Part shown: positions 16,877 to 24,456 of the stretch, in pieces
Layout of the letters: the number at the start of each line of letters is the position of its first letter
How positions within the stretch are numbered: position 1 is the first letter of the stretch
NCBI RefSeq assembly: GCF_021028995.1
Contig: NZ_JAJJZG010000003.1
Location: 124,001-188,000 of the forward strand
Direction: 5' to 3'
DNA length: 64,000 nt
From: Halobacterium sp. KA-4
GTDB taxonomy: Archaea; Halobacteriota; Halobacteria; Halobacteriales; Halobacteriaceae
Position numbers and translations under genes: made by a program
The notes under the pieces: model-generated
The model's database searches: none
Seen by the model: only the letters and a program-made list of their open reading frames with translations
Told to the model about the DNA's origin: nothing

Positions 16877-17583
16877 GAGGAGGCGTACGGGCCGGACGGA
16901 CTGAAGCCTTCCGACGATCGTTCGCGGGACGGGCCGGCTATCTGTCTTCGAGGAGGGAATCCCGCCGTTTACGGCGTTGACGACACGCGTTGGGTCTCGT
17001 TCGCACACCAAAACGCTCCGCGTTTTGGGGACGGGCGTGAATCCGACAATTCCTCCACGAATCACGTGCTGACGCCGATACGGCTATTTACGTAGCATCA
17101 ACTCGTCGCATGACGTACACCGAGGCGGTTCGCCGCCACCTAAATGCACAATATCGGGACTCCGAGGCCCAGAACGTTCGAGACACCCTCTCGAAGGGCT
17201 GTGGTGTCTCACCCAAGATAACTCCGAGTCCCCTTTCGGGAATAGGAGTAACGGCGGTGTGACCCCGCCAGTAGCCTAGTCATGCCGACTGGGCTACAAA
17301 CCAGCAAATATCCCAAACCAGCGTTGCGGTGCGGACGTGGGGAGCCTCGCCGTTCGCGGCGAGGAGGAGGTCACCGAATACACTACTCGCGACCGACCGG
17401 TTTTAAATCCATTACTGGGCAGGACAGAGGTTCATCTGAGTCGCAGTGCGACGGGGTGCTGTTCGCAGTCGTCCACGCGTCTCGCTCATGGATGCGCCGC
17501 TGGAACTTCTATTCTACTGCCGACGCTCGCCATCGGAAATAACAACCGTTTGATGTATCTGTCATCGGGTTCTGAGTGAATAC
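16877..17583. other. Gene-poor 707-bp region with multiple hairpins (IS200/IS605-like relics)
   Basis: No protein gene is convincing here. From left to right it holds a hairpin CGCCG-TTTA-CGGCG at 16963-16976 preceded by GAGGGAAT. A perfect 9-bp hairpin (CCAAAACGC-TCC-GCGTTTTGG) follows at 17008-17028. The folded block at 17101-17374 is listed separately. A canonical TATA-like TTTTAAAT lies at 17401-17408. It can serve either strand. Short frames such as the 86-aa one at 17282 overlap the hairpins and have no protein-like composition. Confidence 0.6.
17101..17374 (+). ncRNA. Strongly folded RNA-like block ending in an IS200/IS605-type right-end hairpin (tnpB-less)
   Basis: Six consecutive inverted repeats can be read on the plus strand. 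Stem 1 is GGCGG-TTCG-CCGCC at 17124-17137. Stem 2 is GAGACACC (17180-17187) with GGTGTCTC (17203-17210). Stem 3 is ACTCC/GGAGT (17221-17249) around CCC-TTTC-GGG. Stem 4 is GGCGG/CCGCC (17253-17269). Stem 5 is GTAGCCTAGTC-ATGCC-GACTGGGCTAC (17271-17297). Stem 6 is CCTCGCCG-TTCG-CGGCGAGG (17345-17364) followed by AGGAGGTCAC. The last hairpin plus AGGAGGTCA resembles the right end of haloarchaeal IS1341-type elements, whose 3' part forms the TnpB guide RNA. No tnpB is present. Identity as an omega-RNA relic is inference; the stems are seen directly. Confidence 0.5.
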
Positions 17584-18225
17584 GTGGGGGTCATCGCTGA
17601 ATTCACGTTCCGGCACCCGGGACTGCCGCTGATGCCGACGCTCGAAGAGAGCGGCGTGCAACTCGACGTCGAGCAAGCCGTCGCTGCCGACCCCGACGAG
17701 CCCGTCCTGTTCGTGTGGGCGTCCGACGGCGACCTCGACGACTTCGAAACCGCCGCCGAGCACGACCCGACGGTCGCGGACTTCACGCTCGTCGAGGACG
17801 CCGGCGACCGCCGGCTCTATCGGGTGGCCATCAACGGCGAGACGCCCGTGTCGCTGTACCCGATCGACGACCGCATGGAGGCATCGCGCCTCGATGTCTC
17901 CTCGACGGCGGACGGTGTGGAGGCGCGGCTCCGGTTCCCGGACCGGGAGAGTCTCTCGGAGTTCCAGCCGCGCGTCGAAGTGCGCGGCGTCGACGTCACC
18001 CTGCGCGGCGTCTACAGCGACACCGAGACCGCGCTCGGCGACGAGTACGGACTCTCCGCGAAACAGCGCGAGGCCCTCGTGACGGCTGCGGAACTGGGAT
18101 ACTACGACATCCCCCGGCAAGCGTCGCTATCCGACGTCGCCGACGAGATCGGCATCTCCTCGCAAGCGGTCAGTGAGCGCCTCCGGCGCGGCATCAAGAC
18201 GTTCGTGCGGGAAGAACTGGACTGA
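17584..18225 (+). CDS. Bacterio-opsin-activator type HTH-10 transcription regulator
   Basis: A 213-aa protein from a GTG start (VGVIAEFTFRHPGLPL), a typical N-terminus for this haloarchaeal group. Residues 1-150 are the alpha/beta sensor part. The HTH-10 domain is at the C-terminus: LSAKQREALVTAAELGYYDIP, then ASLSDVADEIGISSQAVSERL. A GATGTATC box around 17552-17559 is about 26 bases upstream. Its stop codon coincides with the edge of a right-end-like element (18226 on). Folded relic sequence flanks the gene on both sides. Targets unknown. Confidence 0.88.
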   Translation: MGVIAEFTFRHPGLPLMPTLEESGVQLDVEQAVAADPDEPVLFVWASDGDLDDFETAAEHDPTVADFTLVEDAGDRRLYRVAINGETPVSLYPIDDRMEASRLDVSSTADGVEARLRFPDRESLSEFQPRVEVRGVDVTLRGVYSDTETALGDEYGLSAKQREALVTAAELGYYDIPRQASLSDVADEIGISSQAVSERLRRGIKTFVREELD

Positions 18226-18572
18226 AGTAATCCTGACCTCCTCCCACTCTTTCAGGGGTGGGATTCCTCACGCGGTGGGCAATCCCGCTTGATTGCCGCA
18301 CTCGGAGGCAAATTTCCCCTCTTTTCGGGGTACTCCGGTCTGCGGGTTCCGCTTCGGCCCCTGAACGGGGGTCGTGGTGTGCCTTTCCCCTTGCCGGGGT
18401 ATCCGCTCGCGGCAGAGCGCCTCGTGTTGCCACGAGAGCGTCTCTCCCCGTCGTGTTCTCTCGGGGAGCCGGCGGGCCGGGCCATCGGCCCAACCACCGC
18501 TATGGTGGTGAACAAGTGCGGGGTGGGCTTCCGCTCGCAACGTGTCATATTGCTGGTGCGCGACGCGCAGCT
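18226..18572 (-). repeat. Probable IS200/IS605-type element relic, right end next to the HTH-10 stop
   Basis: Read on the minus strand, this gene-free stretch ends with TCCCAC(18263-18258)-loop-GTGGGA(18247-18242), followed by GGAGGTCA (18241-18234) and GGATTACTTC. The hairpin-plus-GGAGGTCA order is the same as at 17345-17373, but on the opposite strand. The remaining 300 bases carry further short inverted repeats, such as CCCC-TCTTTT-GGGG-like and CCACC-GCTAT-GGTGG. No TnpB zinc-finger codons are present. A 95-aa plus-strand frame at 18292 is not protein-like. Element class is inferred from the shared terminus. Confidence 0.45.
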
Positions 18573-19098
18573 GTGACCCCTCGCACAATCGGACTGGTGC
18601 TCGCCGTCGTCGTCCTACTGAGCGGCTGCACCGCGCCGCCCGTGGACCGAACACCCAGTGCACGGGAGCGACGTTCGCGTGCACGTCGTCGACGATCACG
18701 CAGATGCATCGGTCGTTACAGTCAGCGCCGCGCCCGCCGGCCACAAAGGGCTCGCCGTCGAACTCGTGAACAGCACGGTACTGGAGTACCCGGACGCCCG
18801 CGACATCGAGGACATCCCGGAGACAGTCGTTCCACGAACGGTTTCCCTCCGACCAATCGGTGACGGCGTGGAGTCGCGGACGTACCGTTGGAACGGCACG
18901 CAGAACACGACCGCGCTGTTCGAGAATGTCCCGCGGAACACCATGGTCTTCTACTCGGTCGGGAAGCCGACCGGCAACGAGCCGATGCAGATGCTCGGCC
19001 GGCTCACCTGCGGGCCCGAAACCACGCTCACCGAAGTCACCATCCGCATCAACGTGGACGGCAGCATCGCCGCGGGCAACAACTGCCAGATCGACTGA
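18573..19098 (+). pseudogene. Frameshifted lipoprotein gene
   Basis: The GTG at 18573 opens a clean lipoprotein signal (MTPRTIGLVLAVVVLLSGC, lipobox Cys19), but that frame turns into Arg-rich nonsense after about residue 28. A second frame, from 18658 to the TGA at 19098, encodes an acidic beta-rich domain of about 146 aa (VHGSDVRVHVVDDHADASV onward, ending AAGNNCQID). Joining them needs a one-base change near 18640-18660. The intact product would be a membrane-anchored extracellular protein of about 174 aa. An internal GTG start at 18658 would give a protein without a signal peptide, which is less likely. Could be a sequencing error. Confidence 0.6.
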
Positions 19099-19161
19099 CG
19101 CGAACACGACCGTGACCGCGGGACCGCGACGCCTTTGTACCGCAGGCACCCACCGAGTAGT

Positions 19162-19908
19162 ATGCGCGTCGAGAACTCCTTCATCCCCGCACCCGGCGTC
19201 GGCGAGACCACCGAGCGACGCCTCTGGCAGCACGGCGTCACGCACTGGGACGACTTCGACGCGAGCGCGCCCGGCGTCGGCGAGACCACCGCCGCGAACG
19301 TCCACGCGTTCATCGACGACGCCCGGGCGGCGCTCGACACGGGCAACACCCAGTTCTTCGCCGATGCGTTCCCGAACAACGCCCTCTGGCGGCTCTACGA
19401 GAACGTCGCCGACGACGTCGCGTTCTTCGACATCGAGACCACCGGCCTGGACAAGCGCGGCAGCGACGTGACGACGGTGAGCGTCCACCACGGAGGGAGC
19501 ACGGAGACGCTCGTGCGCGGCGACGACCTCACTAGCGAGAATCTCACGGAACTGCTGGACGCCTCGCTCGTGGTGTCGTTCAACGGGAAGCGCTTCGACC
19601 AGCCGTTCGTCGAGCACAACTACGACGTCAACGTGGACGCTCCCCACCTCGACTTAATGTACCTCTGCCGGCGACTCGAATTGACCGGGGGGCTCAAGCA
19701 GGTCGAGCAGGATCTCGGCATCGACCGCGGCGGGATGGACGTCGACGGCCGCGAGGCGGTCCGGCTCTGGCACCGCTACGAGGACGGCGACGAGGCCGCC
19801 CTCGACAAGCTCGTAGAGTACAACCGCTACGACACCCAGAACCTCGAGACACTTCTCGATACGGTTACCGGCCGGCTTCACGAGGAAGTCTTCGAGCCGC
19901 ACGCCTGA
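19162..19908 (+). CDS. RNase H-like exonuclease domain protein (YprB type)
   Basis: A 248-aa protein starting MRVENSFIPAPGVGE. Residues 1-75 hold a helix-hairpin-helix-like repeat (APGVGETTERRLW and APGVGETTAANV), a DNA-binding feature. From about residue 88 a DEDD-type nuclease begins: FFDIETTGLD, then VSFNGKRFDQPF, then YDTQNLETLL. Members of the YprB/RNase H-like group are predicted 3'-5' exonucleases that need two metal ions. The natural substrate and partners are not known. It stands alone, 85 bases before thiC. Confidence 0.85.
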   Translation: MRVENSFIPAPGVGETTERRLWQHGVTHWDDFDASAPGVGETTAANVHAFIDDARAALDTGNTQFFADAFPNNALWRLYENVADDVAFFDIETTGLDKRGSDVTTVSVHHGGSTETLVRGDDLTSENLTELLDASLVVSFNGKRFDQPFVEHNYDVNVDAPHLDLMYLCRRLELTGGLKQVEQDLGIDRGGMDVDGREAVRLWHRYEDGDEAALDKLVEYNRYDTQNLETLLDTVTGRLHEEVFEPHA

Positions 19909-19961
19909 GGCGACGCAGTTCTCCCGACGTTTTCCTGCCTCGAGCCTCGGCCACCACCACG

Positions 19962-19993
19962 TTTTATTACCTAGTTTTACAACCTAGTTATTC
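19962..19993 (+). promoter_or_regulatory. thiC promoter with direct-repeat operator
   Basis: A TATA-like TTTTATTA at 19962-19969 lies about 25 bases before the thiC ATG, implying a leaderless transcript. Two exact copies of ACCTAGTT (19969-19976 and 19982-19989), 13 bases apart, fill the space between TATA and start. A protein bound there would block initiation. Archaeal thiamine genes are controlled by ThiR-type repressors, so a ThiR operator is a reasonable guess; the repeat itself is what is seen. There is no room for a TPP riboswitch. Confidence 0.55.
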
Positions 19994-21436
19994 ATGCCGA
20001 CGCAGCTCGAACACGCCCGCGACGGGACGGTCACGCCCGCCATGGAACGAGTCGCCGAACGGGAAAACCGCGACCCCGAGTTCGTCCGCCAGCAGGTCGC
20101 CGAAGGGCAGGCAGTCGTCCCGAACAATCACGGACACGCCTCGCTTGACCCGATGGTCGTCGGCCGCGAGTTCGCCACGAAAGTCAACGCCAACATCGGG
20201 AACAGCGAGACCACTAGCAGCCGCGAGGAGGAACTCCAGAAGCTCCACACTGCAGTCCACTACGGCGCGGACACCGTGATGGACCTATCGACGGGCGCAA
20301 ACCTCGACGAAATCCGCGAGATGCAGGTTGAGCACTCGCCGGTACCTGTCGGCACGGTTCCAATCTACGAGGCCGTCACGCGCGTTGACGACGTCCCCGA
20401 CATCACGCCCAGTCTCCTGCTGGACGTCATCGAGAAGCAGGCCGAGCAGGGCGTCGACTACATGACGATACACGCGGGCGTGCTCGCCGAACACCTCCCT
20501 CTGACCGACGGCCGCACTACCGGCATCGTCTCGCGCGGCGGGTCGATTCTTGCGCAGTGGATGGAGGAGAACGGCGCGCAGAATCCGCTGTTCACGCACT
20601 TCGAGGACATCTGCGAGATATTCCGCGAGCACGACGTGACGTTCTCGCTGGGCGACGGCCTCCGCCCAGGGTCGCTGGCGGACGCCAGTGACGACGCCCA
20701 GTTCGCGGAACTGGAGACGCTCGGGAACCTCACGCAGGTCGCGTGGGACCACGGCGTCCAAGTGATGGTCGAAGGGCCGGGTCACATCCCGATGGACGAG
20801 ATTCAGGAGAACGTCGGGCGCCAGCAGGAGGTCTGCGACGGCGCGCCGTTCTACGTGCTCGGGCCGCTGGTGACGGACGTCGCGCCCGGCTATGACCACG
20901 TTACGAGCGCCATCGGCGCGACCGAAGCGGCGCGGGCGGGCGCTGCGATGCTGTGTTACGTCACGCCGAAAGAACATCTCGGCCTTCCGGACACTGAGGA
21001 CGTCCGCGAGGGGATGGCCGCCTACCGCATCGCCGCGCACGCCGGCGACGTCGCCGCCGGCCTCCCGGGTGCTCGTGACTGGGACGACGCGCTCTCGGAG
21101 GCGCGGTACGAGTTCGACTGGTCGCGGCAGTTCGACCTCGCGCTCGACCCCGAGCGCGCCCGCGACTACCACGATCAGACGCTCCCCGGCGACAACTACG
21201 AGGACGCGCGGTTCTGCTCGATGTGTGGCGTGGAGTTCTGTTCGATGCGCATCGACCAGGACGCCCGCGACGCCGACGGCGAGATGGAGGGCATCGACAG
21301 CGAGACCGATCTCGGAGCGTCGCCCGCTGCCGACGTGAACCTCCCGCCGGTCGGCGTCCACGACACCAGTGACGTGCCCGAGAGTGCGGAGTTCAAGGAG
21401 CACGACCACGCCGACGATCTCGCGGCGGACGACTAG
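19994..21436 (+). CDS. thiC: Phosphomethylpyrimidine synthase
   Basis: A 480-aa radical-SAM enzyme that rearranges 5-aminoimidazole ribotide to hydroxymethylpyrimidine phosphate, the pyrimidine half of thiamine. It has the 4Fe-4S motif C-x2-C-x4-C in [13 protein letters not shown] near residue 408, the metal-ligand region [12 protein letters not shown], and [18 protein letters not shown]. The length matches archaeal ThiC. It is monocistronic here, with no thiD or thiE beside it, and its stop overlaps the next, convergent gene by four bases. The operator repeats upstream suggest thiamine-dependent repression. Confidence 0.96.
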   Translation: MPTQLEHARDGTVTPAMERVAERENRDPEFVRQQVAEGQAVVPNNHGHASLDPMVVGREFATKVNANIGNSETTSSREEELQKLHTAVHYGADTVMDLSTGANLDEIREMQVEHSPVPVGTVPIYEAVTRVDDVPDITPSLLLDVIEKQAEQGVDYMTIHAGVLAEHLPLTDGRTTGIVSRGGSILAQWMEENGAQNPLFTHFEDICEIFREHDVTFSLGDGLRPGSLADASDDAQFAELETLGNLTQVAWDHGVQVMVEGPGHIPMDEIQENVGRQQEVCDGAPFYVLGPLVTDVAPGYDHVTSAIGATEAARAGAAMLCYVTPKEHLGLPDTEDVREGMAAYRIAAHAGDVAAGLPGARDWDDALSEARYEFDWSRQFDLALDPERARDYHDQTLPGDNYEDARFCSMCGVEFCSMRIDQDARDADGEMEGIDSETDLGASPAADVNLPPVGVHDTSDVPESAEFKEHDHADDLAADD

Positions 21437-21933
21437 GAACTGGCGTCGACGACCGTCTCGAACAGTGGTTCGACGACTTCGGCGAGGTCGTCGTCGGCGT
21501 CAACGGCGAGGTGGGCGTGACAGCGGCCGTTCGCGGTGCCGACGCGGTGCGTGACGGCGAGGAGGAACTGGACGAGCTGCTGGCGGCCGGTCTCGTCCGT
21601 CGGCCGCGGCAGCCCGTCCACGCAGACGATAAGCCGGTTCGACTCCGGAACGTCGGCGTCGAGGTTCGCAATCGTGTCCGAGACGACGATGCCAGCCTCC
21701 GAGAGCGCGAGGTCGTCGTAGACGCCCGTGTTGTACAGGTGGTCCACACTCGTGCAGCACTGCCCCGACTCTGCGTCGGCGGTCGCGCGGACGCGATGCG
21801 CGTCGTCGGCACTCTGGTCGGCGAGCCGGCGACAGGCGTCGTCGTGACTAGTTTCGCCGAGAATGAGCGTCGTCCCAGCCCGGGCCTCGCCAGTGTCTGG
21901 GTCGCTAGCGGAGCGCCCTGCGTCGCCGCTCAT
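21433..21933 (-). CDS. Haloarchaeal DUF7504-like protein
   Basis: A 166-aa acidic protein starting [13 protein letters not shown]. The middle reads [19 protein letters not shown] and [29 protein letters not shown], an alpha/beta pattern like a RecA-fold remnant without a Walker A lysine motif. The C-terminal half ([21 protein letters not shown]) fits the haloarchaeal DUF7504 family, often found near signalling genes. No enzyme activity can be assigned. It is convergent with thiC and shares the CTAG bases in both stop codons. Confidence 0.65.
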   Translation of the reverse strand: MSGDAGRSASDPDTGEARAGTTLILGETSHDDACRRLADQSADDAHRVRATADAESGQCCTSVDHLYNTGVYDDLALSEAGIVVSDTIANLDADVPESNRLIVCVDGLPRPTDETGRQQLVQFLLAVTHRVGTANGRCHAHLAVDADDDLAEVVEPLFETVVDASS

Positions 21934-21959
21934 CGATAATCCTATCTATAGGTTGACGG

Positions 21960-22982
21960 TTAATCGTTGTGGCTCTTGTCGCCCGCGAGCATCGCCGCCT
22001 CGTTAGTGTACTCCGCGATGGCGGCGCGGTCACCGGTCAGTCCCGTGCCGACGTAGTACGACGCACACGCGTTCGCGAGCCACAGCGACGGCTCCCACCC
22101 CCACTCGCAAGCCCGCGCGAAGCCGAGCGCCGCCGAAAAACGGTCGCCACCGCCCGTGAACCGGGAGACGTCCGCCGTCTCGAAGTTCGGCACGTCGACG
22201 ACGTCCTCACGCGTGGCGGCGACCGCGCGCTCTTCGCCGTGCATCACGACCCCCGTGATGCCCGCGAATTCACGGAGATCGCGGGCTTCCTCGACGACGC
22301 TTCCCTTGACGCCGACTGCCGACGCCAGCGACTCGAGTTCCTCGTCGTTCGAGCTCACGATTACGTCGTAGCGGTCCGCGAGCGCGCCCAGCGCGTCCAC
22401 GAATCCCGCGCGCTCGGCTGGCGTCCGCACCGCGACGCCGCCCGGGTCAAGCACGAGCACGCCGCCCTCGCCAGGGCGGTCGGCTGCGCGGTGGAGCGCG
22501 TCCGTTGAGTTCGCCAGCGACGACCAGTTCGTCCAGACAACCGCGTCCGCGTCCAGCGCTGCGTCCCCGCCCGCGGCGACGAGGTCGTCGTACGTCCACG
22601 TGCGGATGTCCGTCGACTCCGTGGTCAACATCATCGCGGAGTCCTCGAACTCGTAGACGTTCACGGACGCGGGCGCGCCCATCGAGTGGGCGTCCGCGTC
22701 GAGCACCCCGAACACCTCGTGGTCGAGGTGGCCGTACAGTTCGACGTCCGCGCCCAATTCGCGGCCCTGTATCGCCGCGTTCACAGCCTGTCCGCCGGGT
22801 TCGACGCCGCGGTGCTCGGTGACGAACGAGCGCTGTCCGCCCGACAACTGCTCGACGAACACGCTGCGGCTCTCGGTGGCGTGCCCGCGGTCGAGCACGC
22901 CGAACCGCCGGTCGACGCTCCCGTCCGGCAGCATCGTCATCGTCGGAGAGGGGGCGTCCGCGAGCCGCGCGGCCAAGTCCAT
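21960..22982 (-). CDS. PfkB-family sugar/nucleoside kinase
   Basis: A 340-aa protein starting MDLAARLADAPSP; the upstream in-frame region is not conserved-like, and the ATG sits after a short gap. The ribokinase-type signatures are PGGQAVNAAIQGRELGADV near the N-terminus and SRFTGGGDRFSAALGFA near residue 282. The latter holds the anion hole and the catalytic Asp; the usual GAGD is GGGD here. The family phosphorylates sugars or nucleosides; the substrate cannot be read. It lies 43 bases downstream of the phosphoglycolate phosphatase on the same strand, probably one transcript. Confidence 0.87.
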   Translation of the reverse strand: MDLAARLADAPSPTMTMLPDGSVDRRFGVLDRGHATESRSVFVEQLSGGQRSFVTEHRGVEPGGQAVNAAIQGRELGADVELYGHLDHEVFGVLDADAHSMGAPASVNVYEFEDSAMMLTTESTDIRTWTYDDLVAAGGDAALDADAVVWTNWSSLANSTDALHRAADRPGEGGVLVLDPGGVAVRTPAERAGFVDALGALADRYDVIVSSNDEELESLASAVGVKGSVVEEARDLREFAGITGVVMHGEERAVAATREDVVDVPNFETADVSRFTGGGDRFSAALGFARACEWGWEPSLWLANACASYYVGTGLTGDRAAIAEYTNEAAMLAGDKSHND

Positions 22983-23025
22983 GTCACGTGGTTCGTGTGG
23001 CGCCACTAAACGGTTCCCCGATTCG

Positions 23026-23697
23026 CTACTCGGCACGGATGCGTCGCGTCGCCGCGAGGAACCCGTCGGCGTACGACTCGTCGAGCACCGCATCTGCGGC
23101 GTCGCGCGCGGCGTCGTCGGCGTTCGCCACGGCGTAGGACTCACCGGCCACGTCGAACAGTTCCACGTCGTTCGCGGAGTCCCCGACAGCGGCGAAGTCC
23201 TCGGGCTCGTAGCCGAGTTCCGTGGCGACGACCTCCAGCGCCGCGCCCTTGCTCGGCTCGGTGGCCTTCACGTGGTACGCGAACCCCGTGTCCACGACGC
23301 TCAGGCCGTGCTCGTCGGCGAGGTCCGTGAGCACGTCAAGCGGGCGCTCGCGGTTCACCGCCAATTCGGTCTCCCGCCAGCGGTTCACGAGGTCTGACTC
23401 CCCCCAACCGAGGTCGAAGCCCGCATCCGCGAACGCCTCGCGGACGTCCGCGGCGGCGTCCCTGTCGCCGAAGTAGAACAGTTCGTCGTTCACGTACGCG
23501 ACGCCACCATTCTCCGCAATGACGCGTTCTTCGACGCCGACGAACTGAGAGAGAGCGACCGGGTACGGCAGCGCCTTCCCCGTCGCAATCACGACCGGCG
23601 CCTCCCACTCCCGGAGCACGTCCAGCACACGGCTGTCGATGGACCGGTCCGGGCGACTCAACGTCCCGTCGATGTCGACGGCGAGCGGCGCGTCCAT
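23026..23697 (-). CDS. Phosphoglycolate phosphatase, archaeal HAD type
   Basis: A 223-aa HAD hydrolase (Cof/SPP type IIB cap). The catalytic aspartates are in LAVDIDGTLSRPDRS near residue 8, the phosphate-binding Lys is in KATEPSKGAAL, and motif IV reads VGDSANDVELFD. The length and the EPSKG stretch match archaeal phosphoglycolate phosphatase, which hydrolyses 2-phosphoglycolate; sucrose-6-phosphatase-like substrates are an alternative. It is cytosolic. The PfkB kinase follows, so the pair may act on related phosphorylated sugars (inference from position). Confidence 0.88.
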   Translation of the reverse strand: MDAPLAVDIDGTLSRPDRSIDSRVLDVLREWEAPVVIATGKALPYPVALSQFVGVEERVIAENGGVAYVNDELFYFGDRDAAADVREAFADAGFDLGWGESDLVNRWRETELAVNRERPLDVLTDLADEHGLSVVDTGFAYHVKATEPSKGAALEVVATELGYEPEDFAAVGDSANDVELFDVAGESYAVANADDAARDAADAVLDESYADGFLAATRRIRAE

Positions 23698-23752
23698 ACC
23701 CGGAAAAAGTAGTGCTGGCGTAAATGCCGTACTCTTCGCGGGCGCTCACGCG

Positions 23753-24211
23753 TCAGGGAGCGTACGTACCTTCGAGGAGCGCGTCGTCGAGGACGTGACC
23801 CTCGACTGCGGCTTCGACCTCCTCCCGGCCCGCCGACTCGGGCAGGTCGAGTTCGGTGTCGAGCGCGTACAGTTTGAATTGGTATGTGTGCTCGCGGTCC
23901 GGCGGGGCCGGCCCGCCGTAGCCGCGCTCGTCGAAGTCATTCGTCCCCTCGGTCGTGCCGTCGGCGCTTGCGTCCCAGTTCTCGGGAATCTCCTCAACAC
24001 TCGGCGGGACATTCCACACCGTCCAGTGGTCCCAGATTTTTCCGGCGGGCTTCCGGGCGTCCGGGTCGTCCATGACGAGTGCCAGCGATACCGCGTCGTC
24101 GGGCACCCCCGAAATCGACAGCGGCGGGTTGACGTTCGCGGCGTCGTGGCCGTACTGCTCGGGAATCCGGTCGCCGTCGTCGAACACGGGGCTGGACACG
24201 GACAGACTCAC
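23753..24211 (-). CDS. YbhB/YbcL (PEBP/Raf kinase inhibitor-like) protein
   Basis: A 152-aa protein; the GTG at 24211 (VSLSVSSPVFDDGDRI) is preferred over one at 24256 because the family begins at this strand. The signature DPDARKPAGKIWDHWTVWN and the C-terminal PPDREHTYQFKLYALD form the anion-binding pocket of the phosphatidylethanolamine-binding protein fold. Prokaryotic members are small cytosolic proteins of unclear role, some needed for growth on certain carbon sources. No neighbour clarifies its ligand. Confidence 0.85.
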   Translation of the reverse strand: MSLSVSSPVFDDGDRIPEQYGHDAANVNPPLSISGVPDDAVSLALVMDDPDARKPAGKIWDHWTVWNVPPSVEEIPENWDASADGTTEGTNDFDERGYGGPAPPDREHTYQFKLYALDTELDLPESAGREEVEAAVEGHVLDDALLEGTYAP

Positions 24212-24376
24212 GCGCGACCACTCCGGTGCATTATCGGCTGCTCGCTCGGCACACACAAAAAGCTCGTCGCCGGCCCCGGGAGGCCACGTGTGGCCCGTCC
24301 CGAAGTCGGGCGGCGAAGCCGGCGGGTATCAAAGGGGTTATTTCGTCGTTGGCTGTACGTTGAGGTGGCGACGCGC

Positions 24377-24449
24377 GCCGTGGTAGCTCAGTGGCCAGAG
24401 CAGTCGATTTGTAATCGACCGGTCGGGGGTTCAACTCCCCCCCACGGCT
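24377..24449 (+). tRNA. tRNA-Thr (anticodon UGU)
   Basis: A full cloverleaf can be drawn: acceptor GCCGTGG/CCACGGC, D stem GCTC/GAGC, anticodon stem GTCGA/TCGAC around the loop TTTGTAA (anticodon TGT), and T stem GGGGG/CCCCC. Discriminator is T. There is no encoded CCA and no intron. It reads ACA (and by wobble ACG) threonine codons. No integrase or attachment repeat lies next to it. Confidence 0.95.
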
Positions 24450-24456
24450 TCCCTTC

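Noticed and set aside
16877-17065. N-terminal extension of the membrane protein at 16451
   Set aside because: The frame is open, but it runs through a 9-bp palindrome and has no conserved or hydrophobic character. The GTG before the first helix is a better start.
18292-18576. 95-aa frame ending in RVILLVRDAQL
   Set aside because: It covers the hairpin-rich relic, has no protein-like domain, and its end overlaps the lipoprotein start. More likely non-coding.
19909-19993. TPP riboswitch upstream of thiC
   Set aside because: The 85-bp gap and the TATA position leave almost no leader, and the CUGAGA-type core is absent.
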